Part shown: positions 56,201 to 64,000 of the stretch, piece by piece | Layout of the letters: each line of letters opens with the position of its first letter | Position numbering within the stretch: the first letter of the stretch is position 1 | Assembly: GCF_023091745.1 (NCBI RefSeq) | Contig: NC_068913.1 | Location: 17,688,001 to 17,752,000, forward strand | From: Budorcas taxicolor | Taxonomy: Eukaryota; Chordata; Mammalia; Artiodactyla; Bovidae | Direction of reading: 5' to 3' | DNA: 64,000 nt | The notes under the pieces: generated by a model | Told to the model about the DNA's origin: nothing | What the model saw: only the letters and a program-made list of their open reading frames with translations | Database searches by the model: none | Position numbers and translations under genes: made by a program

Positions 56201-56403
56201 GTGCATGCTCGGTCAGTCATGTCTGATTCTCTGCGATCCTATCAGCCCGCTAGGCTCCTTTCTCTGTCCATGGTGTTTCCAGGCAAGAATCCTGGAGTGG
56301 GATGCTGTTTCCTTTTCCACGGGAGCTTCCAGATCCAGGGATCAAACCTGTGTCTCCTACATTAGCACACAGATTCTTTACCACTGAGCTGCCTGGGAAG
56401 CCC
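56201..56403 (-). mobile_element. Bov-tA SINE, near complete, diverged
   Basis: Minus-strand copy from GTGCATGCTCGGTCAGTCAT to the head CACTGAGCTGCCTGGGAAGC. It has a small rearrangement in the body (CCTATCAGCCCGCTAGGC). Confidence 0.92.
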
Positions 56404-56848
56404 TGCTGAGTCTACACAGCACAGAAATTAGAACTAACTCATGGCTGAAAGCTGAAGCATCATTTCACATTCATCTCATGCATCTTTATTTTTATTGTTG
56501 AAGTGTCTTACTTTCATATGGGTTATAACAAGTTAGAGGAACTAATTGAATTTTTATCGGATAAAATACTTCTTCAGTGAGAAGAAAATGGTCCTATTTC
56601 ACTGTGACCTGTTCTTTTCTATTTGCTGTTTGTATAGTTTTCATTTTGTGCCTTTGTTTATAGAGAATAACCTTGCAGGTCGCATTTTCCCTAGTAATCA
56701 GTTATTGTCTTGAGGTATCGCCAAATGTGGCATTTCAGTAACCGGTGATTGTACAGGTGCTCCCAGGGAGATGTGTTGTGTGGTGTCAAGAACGCTGACT
56801 GACAGCCTTCCTGGTTATTCAAGCTGTAGGGAGGTGTTGGGAAAGGTC

Positions 56849-57120
56849 TGGGACTTCCCTGCCGGCCCAGTGGTTACAAATCCACCTGACAGTGCAGGGA
56901 ACGTGGGTGCAGTCCCGGACCTCGGGAACTGAGATTCCACATAGCCCAGGGCAGCTAGGCCCATGCACCACAACTGCTGAGCCTGCACTCTGCAAAAGAG
57001 AGGCCGCTGCAAAGGAGCCCACGCGCCACAGACGGAGAGTCGCCCCCGCCCGCCGCAGCCAGAGAAGAGCCCCACAGCGGTGAAGACCCAGAGCCGCCAC
57101 AACTGAATACATACATAAAT
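56849..57120 (+). mobile_element. CHR-type cetartiodactyl SINE, plus strand
   Basis: A complete-looking copy with the tRNA-derived head GGGACTTCCCTGCCGGCCCA, the body text ACCACAACTGCTGAGCCTGC, a GC-rich 3' part, and the tail AATACATACATAAAT. It is more GC-rich than anything nearby (56990-57060), so the overlapping open frames on both strands here are artefacts. Confidence 0.88.
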
Positions 57121-57140
57121 TAAAAGTTTGGTGCAGATCA

Positions 57141-58421
57141 GTTCACTTCAGTTCAGTCGCTCAGTCGTGTCCGACTCTTTGTGACCCCATGAATCGCAGC
57201 ACACCAGGCCTCCCTGTCCATCACCAACTCCCGGAGTTCACTCAGACTCACGTCCATCGAGTCCATGATGCCATCCAGCCATCTCATCCTCTGTCGTCCC
57301 CTTCTCCTCCTGCCCTCAATCCCTCCCAGCATCAGAGTCTTTTCCAATGAGTCAACTCTTCGCATGAGGTGGCCAAAGTACTGGAGTTTCAGCTTCAGCA
57401 TCATTCCTTCCAAAGAAATCCCAGGGCTGATCTCCTTCAGAATAGGCTGGTTGGATCTCCTTGCAGTCCAAGGGGCTCTCAAGAGTCTTCTCCAACACCA
57501 CAGTTCTAAAGCATCAATTCTTCGGCACTCAGCCTTCTTCACAGTCCAACTCTCACATCCATACATGACCACTGGAAAAACCATAGCCTTGACTAGACGG
57601 ACCTTAGTCGGCAAAGTAATGTCTCTGCTTTTGAATATGCTACCTAGGTTGGTCATAACTTTTCTTCCAAGGAGTAAGCATCTTTTAATTTCATGGCTGC
57701 AGTCACCATCTGCAGTGATTTTGGAGCCCCCAAAAACATAAAGTCTGACACTGTTTCCACTGTTTCCCCATCTATTTCCCATGAAGCGATGGGACCGGAT
57801 GCCATGATCTTCATTTTCTGAATGTTGAGCTTTAAGCCAACATTTTCACTCTCCACTTTCACTTTCATCAAGAGGCTTTTGAGTTCCTCTTCACTTTCTG
57901 CCATAAGGGTGGTGTCATCTGCATATCTGAGGTTATTGATATTTCTCCCGGCAATCTTGATTCCAGCTTGTGTTTCCTCTAGCCCAGCGTTTCTCATGAT
58001 GTACTCTGCATATAAGTTAAATAAGCAGGGTGACAATATACAGCCGTGACGTACTCCTTTTCTTATCTGGAACTAGTCTGTTGTTCCATATCCAGTTCTA
58101 ACTGTTGCTTCCTGACCTGCATACAGATTTCTCAAGAGGCAGGTCAGGTGGTCTGGTATTCCCATCTCTTTCAGAATTTTCCACAGTTTATTGTGATTCA
58201 CACAGTCAAAGGCTTTGGCATAGTCCATAAAGCAGAAATAGATGTTTTTCTGGAACTCTCTTGCTTTTTCCATCATCCAGTGGATGTTGGCAATTTGATC
58301 TCTGGTTCCTCTGCCTTTTCTAAAACTAGCTTGAACATCAGGAAGTTCACAGTTCACGTATTGCTGAAGACTGGCTTGGAGAATTTTGAGCATTACTTTA
58401 CTAGCATGTGAGATGAGTGCA
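57141..58421 (-). mobile_element. BovB LINE, 5'-truncated, minus strand, best preserved
   Basis: A 1.28 kb reverse BovB. The reversed tail GTTCACTTCAGTTCAGTCGC is at the left, and the element breaks off in the reverse-transcriptase region (AGCATGTGAGATGAGTGC) at the right. The CHR SINE ends about 20 bases to the left. No clear target duplication was found. Among the BovB copies here it is the longest and closest to an open frame. Confidence 0.95.
57153..58411 (-). pseudogene. BovB reverse transcriptase remnant, few lesions
   Basis: Three minus-strand frames join into a nearly continuous reverse-transcriptase domain: 58073-58393 (motif A region, YFCFMDYAKAFDCVN), 57653-58036 (catalytic YADD intact at 57914-57925) and 57153-57782 (C-terminal part, with ITADGDCSHEIKR and RRLLRAPWTARR). 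The lesions seen are a stop codon near 58070 and a frameshift near 57730. The N-terminal endonuclease is missing through 5' truncation, so the copy cannot move by itself. RTE reverse transcriptases copy their RNA at a nicked target in the nucleus. Confidence 0.92.
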
Positions 58422-59193
58422 TCTCACAGATACTTGCCTTGAAATCAGAGATTGTACTTGGTACAGATACTTGCCTTGAAATCAGAAATTGGCAAAGGAA
58501 GCATAGACTTGAATGATTTCACCCAAATACAGTCTTTATATGGCTAGGAGATGGCCCTATAATCATTTTAAAAGGTTAAAAAAAAATTTAAGAGTAAATG
58601 ACCTTTCATATTGGATGATATATACTTTCTTCTAAACCTCAGGCATGTGAGTTATTAAACACCTGACTCAGTGTACAGGGACTTGGCATTACCTTGGCTG
58701 CTTATGCTGCTGGGGTCTCCGTGGTCTCATTCCCTTTACCCAAGCAAACTAAACAACTTGTGGTTGGTTTTGCCATCCATGAACTGGGGGTTGATTTGCT
58801 TATCCCTAACTTTCAGAGAGAAGGTGGATTTCTGAGAATAAGACTCTTCCCGATGTGCAAATAAATGGTCAGTTTAGATAATAACTTTTAAAAAATCAGT
58901 CAAAATTAGTAATAAAAGTAAGTTGACGTAATTTTTCACTTAATGACTATTAACTTTATTATCCTATAGATGTAATTTGAGTTCCTAATCCTTTTGTTTC
59001 AGCATGATTTTTAAAAAATCATTAACTTTTTAAAATCTATCAAGTTATGCCCCAATTACCAACCACTGGTAACAATATATCAGAATGGTATTTAATAAAT
59101 TTGCTTCTTAAGTTTCACAAATATGTTTTAGAGGAAAAAGACTAATTATATGCTAAAATAAAGCTTTTATTACATACTAGTTAGTATTGTCAT
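58422..59193. other. Gene-free stretch with a short direct repeat
   Basis: A 28-base text beginning ACAGATACTTGCCTTGAAAT occurs at 58426-58453 and 58463-58490 with one difference, directly beside the BovB 5' end. The rest is AT-rich single-copy DNA. Confidence 0.5.
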
Positions 59194-59391
59194 GGGCTTC
59201 CCAGGTGGCTTAGTGGTAAAAAATCTGCCTGTCAGTGAAGGAGATGTGGGTTTGATCCCTGAGTCAGGAGAATTCCCTGGAGGAGGAAATGGAAACCCAC
59301 TGTAGTATTCATGAACGGAGGAGCCTGGTGGGCTATATAGTCCATGGGGTTGCAGAGTTGGACCCGACTGTGTGACTAAGCACGCATGCAC
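59194..59391 (+). mobile_element. Bov-tA SINE, complete
   Basis: Plus-strand element starting GGGCTTCCCAGGTGGCTTAG and ending GTGTGACTAAGCACGCATGC. AGTATTGTCA on the left (59183) and AGTATTATCA on the right (59392) form a target duplication with one mismatch. Confidence 0.95.
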
Positions 59392-60731
59392 AGTATTATC
59401 ACAGTTTTATAGACTAGAGACTATAGATAGAAGTTCAATAATTTACTCAGCTAGTATTTATGAAACACCTGCCATATGCTGGGTTCTGACCAACAGTATG
59501 ACTGCCATACTTGGCTTTGAGAACACAGCTTGTAGGCTGGAATTGCATGATGTGCTTGGATTTTAAACATTTAGTGGTTTGCTTTCTCTTATGTCAGTAA
59601 ACTACCAACTTAATTCTTGCTTAATAGTTTTAGAATTTAACAGAATTTTAATTAATTCTTTAAAATTGTATAGGGCTCTTTCTTGATTATAGCCATTGGT
59701 AAACTTCTGTGTTTCACTATGGAAAAATTAAACCCAGCCCAGACTTCCATACTTTGTTACCTCCAGTGAAGACTGTGACCTTCCCTATGTTAACAAATTC
59801 CTAAGTGTCAGCCAAGTCATCGTGTGTGGCTTTTGTAATCTTCCCTCTTGTGGACATTCCTGGGCTGGCCTAACTTTATGGGAAGGGCAGATTACTAGAT
59901 TAACTTCTCATTATGCTTTTAACAAGTAGACTAATTGTTTCTTTACCTACCATGTGTTAATCACAGATGATTAGTATTAGTCAATAAATTAACATAGACT
60001 ATTAATACATTAAATTATGCTTGTACTGACCTGACTATATTTCTGTCTGTCCTGTGTCCTTAGAGGCAACCTAGTGACCAGCTTGGTTTAGTAATATAAC
60101 CCACCCAGGCACCACCTTTAGGAATTAGGCTATTAACTAAATGCTAATTTATGAATTTGTTCATTGTTCTTTCCTGTTGTAAAAATGGTTTGACATATGG
60201 TTAATTATTACATACAAACATACATACTCTGAGGCCGATCTACAGAGACACAAATAAACCCTTATAAAGAGTAAAACTTCTTAAAAGACACATTTAGAGG
60301 ACATTCATGTTAGATGTCTAATGTTTGAAAGTAATTTGCTTTATCTCTTTAAGTTATAAGCTTTCCTAGTTTATTTGAAATATGACTTGATTTACAAAAT
60401 ATAAATTCACTTGATTTTTCCAGAGCAAACCTGTATAAAGCAGGATACATTTCTGGTTCAGATTGTATGTCTCTGTATTTATGATTTTTGTGACCTCTAT
60501 AAAATTACTATTCTTAAATATTAATTTGTTTACTCCACAGTGTGAACATACAATAGCAGAAGATACTTCATTTTTTTGGGTACATCAAAATTTTATTTAA
60601 ATCTCATTTTCTGAGTTATTTGAAAATTTTTCAAATTCTGTATTTAGCAACAGAAGATATTTCAGATAAGTCGTAGACAGTTTGGCCTCAATGGCGTGGT
60701 CAAGTTTTGTGTTTTTTTCTTTGTCTAACAG
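59392..60731. other. Single-copy stretch upstream of the exon candidate
   Basis: 1.3 kb without SINE or LINE, AT-rich. Its last 30 bases form a polypyrimidine tract and acceptor (TTTTTTTCTTTGTCTAACAG) for the exon candidate that follows. Confidence 0.45.
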
Positions 60732-60805
60732 GAGATACAGCACATGAGCAAAGAGTGGCAGCAAGAGGCGAAACTTCAGATGCAGAAGACAACCAGCCTT
60801 TGGAG
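60732..60805 (+). other. Candidate internal exon, 74 bases
   Basis: A 74-base segment is bounded by a strong acceptor (TTTTTTTCTTTGTCTAACAG before 60732) and a consensus donor (GGAG then GTAAGT from 60806). Two of three frames are open: frame 1 gives EIQHMSKEWQQEAKLQMQKT and four more residues; frame 3 gives DTAHEQRVAARGETSDAEDN and four more. The third has a stop. Frame 3 would need a phase-1 intron before and phase 0 after; frame 1 needs phase 0 and phase 2. The length is usual for mammalian exons. I do not recognise the protein. It is the only segment in the window where both splice signals are strong; a cryptic pair cannot be excluded. Confidence 0.4.
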
Positions 60806-61944
60806 GTAAGTGGAGCTCAGTGAGCCCTTTTGAGTAAATCCAGACCAGTCCCTGTGATAATACAGTCCTCTGAGGATAAACAGTCACTTCCATTCTGGCC
60901 ATGCAGACAGGCGCCGACGTACCAGGGGAACAGGTGAGCTGCCAAAAGTCAAGGTATGGTGGGCAGCAGTGATTTCCCAAGTACTAAGCTTTTCCTAGTG
61001 CCGGAAGTGGAAACTTCCTGTTGGAAACAGAGGCATAGAACACCGAAGTTAAAACATTTAAATTATTTTTGTTGAGTGATTATTTTCTAATACATTTGAA
61101 TAAATAGGTAATATATGAACCTAGAGAGAAAGACTTGAGAGTAACTTCTTCAGAACTGTCTTACATTAGCATTTCCACCACCATAGTACACTCCTTGACA
61201 TTGTTCAGACTAGAGTTTTTAAAAAGACTAGAGTTTTTATTCTTTTTCCACGTGAGAAAATTATTTGCTCCTTGTGAGTACTGAGAGTGTAGTTTATTTC
61301 CTTTCATAGTCTGTGTGGAAACATGCTGACCGTATTGAATCACTGAAATAGTCATTTTTAAGACTGAGAGAATGGTAACAATTGGAGTGAAAGAGATATC
61401 CTTGGGTTTTGAAACGGTCTGCATGGTGACACACCTCTACTTTTTGTAGGAAGTGAGGGCATTGCATACAACTGGAGTGAGGTCAGGGCACTTGGCCTGT
61501 TTAATTCATCACTGTATCCACAAAGCCTAGCACAGAAAGGGAAGTCTAAAGTATTTGTTAAATGAATGAATACAATCATGAGTTACAAGTAGAGAGTAAT
61601 ATTCGTCTTAAGAAGAAAGGTTTTGGGGTTTAGATTTTCCACAGTGAGTAAATATTTTATAATCAAGAGAGAAACTTAAAAGCAGTTACTTGGGAAGTAA
61701 AATTGATGTAGAAAAAGAAAAAGAGCCATATTTCCAATACAACAGTGCGTGTGTTTTTTTCTATTAATGCATGCAAGTGGTATTCATTAAGCAATGACTG
61801 GTTCAATGCACTGTGCAAGGGGGTGAGTATATAGTGGTGGAAAAAAGATAGAAGGACAAAGAGAAATCTGCAGTATATCTGTTGAAGCATCTTGATCTCT
61901 TTTATTTACTCAGATATTTAGTGAATACTGAACATAAATAGCAT
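60806..61944. other. Gene-free stretch, probable intron
   Basis: Begins with the donor of the exon candidate. 61440-61580 (TAATTCATCACTGTATCCAC, AGTATTTGTTAAATGAATGA) resembles an old L2/MIR-type repeat end. No other feature seen. Confidence 0.42.
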
Positions 61945-62060
61945 CTTTTTGTTTTTTTCATTGGGGGTTAATCGAGTTCGTTTCTGTTGTGCAGTGAAGT
62001 GAATCAGTTATATGTATACGTACATCCCCTCCCTGTCAGATCTCCCTTCCACCTTAGGTA
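61945..62060 (-). mobile_element. L1 3' UTR fragment, minus strand
   Basis: Short reversed L1 3' end: TTCTGTTGTGCAGTGAAGTG, AATCAGTTATATGTATACG, ATCCCCTCCCTG, preceded by a T-rich tail. Diverged. Confidence 0.75.
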
Positions 62061-62727
62061 GTAGCATCTTTGATAGGAAATAAAGGTTGATGTATTTGAG
62101 CTTTAGGAAAGAACCACCAGAATGGTTTAGAAATCATCCATGATTACTTCAGTTTTACTGCCTAGGTATATATGTGACTCAGTGGAAATGTCTGCCGAAC
62201 TCAGTTATTTTTAAAAGTCGATTTATTGATAGGAAGAATTCTAAGATTAATTTTGAAGGAAAGAAGCTTTTGAGAATAGATCCTCTGAGATTTGAAACTA
62301 GCTCATTATTGAAGCTACTTCACTTACAAGTTTCTAAACAGTTCAGCCTTTACTTAAGCAAAGAAGAACTATTGATCCCTGGTCCTGCCACCCTGAGGCT
62401 TCTCTCTGCTCAAGTTTTCACCATCAGTGTTCAATAGCGTCACCCTCTGAAGAGTGGTTTAGAATCACACCCCTGGGGTACCCCTGGCTCCTTTGTTTCC
62501 CTCACACTCTACATGCATTTCCACCAGTTAAGGCCTGTTTCCTCTCCTTCCCGGTACATCCAGACTCTAACCACTTCTCAATGTGGGCACTGCTAGAATC
62601 CTAAGCTACCAATTTCACCTGGACTCTCTGCCTCCATTCTTCCCCCTTAAGTCTGTTCTCTTCACAGCAGACAGAAATTGAATCAGATCACATCACTCCT
62701 TGACTTCAAGCCCACTGACTACCCACT
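62061..62727. other. Gene-free stretch with probable L2 piece
   Basis: 62540-62720 contains AATCAGATCACATCACTCCT and CCCACTGACTACCCACTG, the order seen in an old L2-type repeat. The 87-codon frame at 62174-62437 has no splice or domain support. Confidence 0.42.
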
Positions 62728-62945
62728 GTGTGGACTCATTTGCTCAGTTGTATCCAATTCTTTGCTACCCCATGGACTGTAGCCCACAGGTACCTCTGTC
62801 CATGGGATTCTCCTGGCAAGAATACTGGAGTGGGTTGCCCTTTCCTACTCCAGAGGATTTTCCCAACCCAGGGATCAAACCCACATCTCTTACGTCTCCT
62901 GAATTGGCAGGTGGATTCTTTACCACTGGCGCCACCTGGGAAGCC
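62728..62945 (-). mobile_element. Bov-tA SINE, near complete
   Basis: Minus-strand copy from about GTGTGGACTCATTTGCTCAG to the head ACCACTGGCGCCACCTGGG ending AAGCC. It interrupts the probable L2 text to its left. Confidence 0.94.
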
Positions 62946-64000
62946 GTAGGAGTTATCATAAATCTATTAATTTAGATTATTTTTGACATTCAATACATTA
63001 GCAGGATGAAGTATTATGATTTCAGTTGGGTTTTTGAAAGATATACATCTGATTAAAATGTAACTATTGTACCTAGCAAGAAAGACTCTCATTATTTTCC
63101 TTTTTAATGGCTATACAACAAATGTTGAAATATTGTTTATAATGAAAACATATTTGATCAGTTAGTATAGGTTCCCTAGAGCTTAAAAATAACACTCTTA
63201 GTTACCAAAATATATGATGTTTTTCTAAGAACCCTTTGGAGAAGGTATATTTTAGTGTCCCCAAATGAATTTTTCAGTGAATTCAAATAAATATGTAGAT
63301 TGACTACTATTCTCAAGGAATTTGGTTGGACATGGGGCAAAGAGGATATAAAACTGTGTAAGACTTCATGATTCTTACTTAATTCTCAGTCTATTCATGA
63401 ACGTAAGACAACTCCACAAGTCATTATAATATAAGGTGGAATAAACACATGTCTTAAACTCCGTAACTACAAAGATAACTGAGATTTCAGTAAAGGAAGA
63501 AACATCATTAGTGAGAATCAAGAAAGGCTTCATGTATTAGGTGAGCTTTGAACTATGAAAAAAAAATTTCTTTACAGTTTATGCAATTTTATATATTAAT
63601 ACAAATTCCTGTGAAATGAAATTCCTCATTAACATTTTAGACATACAGAAGCAAATCATGGGTTGAAACTACTTTCCACACATGGATCTCAATGACAGAT
63701 AATAAAGTATTTTAAAAAAAACAACGAATGGAACTTGGCCTGTGCTATACTGTATGTAGTTTTAATGGCAGTTACAATATTTTGTTAAGTAGTCTGTGTT
63801 ATTTTCCCTTACACTTTATAGCTCAAGTAAACTTCAAAACCTGTGTTGCCTCTCCAAGTACAGCTTTCCCACAGACATCATGGAAATTCTAGATGAAATA
63901 TATTTGAAAAAAGGAGATCTGGTTTGGGCATCAAATAAGCTACATTTTACAAAGTTGGAGTAGGACTTATTTTAATGCACAGAAGATCCTATGAAAAGCA
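62946..64000. other. AT-rich single-copy end of the window
   Basis: No SINE, LINE or supported exon. An acceptor-like text (TTTTCCCTTACACTTTATAG) ends at about 63822, but no matching donor follows clearly. Confidence 0.4.

Noticed and set aside
56815..57112. Two overlapping 95-97-codon minus-strand frames
   Set aside because: They lie over a GC-rich CHR SINE; no gene.
57265..57741. 158-codon plus-strand open frame
   Set aside because: Antisense shadow of the BovB reverse transcriptase, which is encoded on the minus strand.
1..64000. tRNA genes, endogenous retroviruses, CRISPR arrays or a new gene system
   Set aside because: tRNA-like text occurs only as heads of Bov-tA and CHR SINEs. No LTR pair, gag/pol/env-like frame or regular spacer array was seen. 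The repeats belong to known families, so I do not claim a new system.

Overview
This is a mammalian nuclear DNA window from a ruminant, most likely a bovid (cattle, sheep, goat or antelope group). The evidence is the repeat content. There are seven BovB (RTE-type LINE) pieces, about thirty copies of the Bov-tA and Bov-A2 SINEs, two copies of the older cetartiodactyl CHR-type SINE, and L1 elements of the ruminant type, over a background of old mammalian MIR, L2 and L1 fragments. Bases are generally AT-rich, there is no CpG island, and no bacterial-style gene or operon is present. Nearly all long open frames are accidental readings through SINEs or decayed LINE protein remnants.

Layout. 1-2100: a Bov-A2 end and a BovB fragment with a decayed reverse transcriptase. 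2105-9809: one large composite L1 bounded by a matching 9-base repeat. It holds a long 5' UTR, an inverted block with the start of ORF1 and a second copy of part of the 5' UTR, a decayed ORF2, and nested Bov-A2 and BovB insertions. 9810-22200: mostly single-copy or old-repeat DNA peppered with Bov-tA SINEs and one BovB end. 22227-23041: a reverse L1 3' end. 23414-23576: a duplicated CA microsatellite unit. 23600-40270: SINEs, old L1 pieces and two repeat-poor islands (about 28.4-31.4 kb and 38.4-40.3 kb). 40270-41760: an old L1 carrying three SINEs. 45034-47443: a reverse L1 with two consecutive 3' ends. 47500-53760: dense SINE territory, including one target site used twice (49723-50186). 54890-55385: a GC-rich block with a polyadenylation signal on the minus strand. 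57141-58421: the best-preserved BovB reverse transcriptase of the window. 58.4-64 kb: mostly single-copy DNA holding the only convincing exon candidate (60732-60805, plus strand).

Interpretation. The window looks like intronic or intergenic DNA. The strong splice signals around 60732-60805, plus a hand count in which L1 and Bov SINEs lie on the minus strand about two to three times as often as on the plus strand, fit an intron of a plus-strand gene; this is inference. I found no tRNA or rRNA gene, no CRISPR array, no recognisable endogenous retrovirus and no new multi-gene system. The most unusual structure is the rearranged L1 at 2105-9809. Old-repeat family names were assigned by recognition, without a database search, and their edges are approximate.
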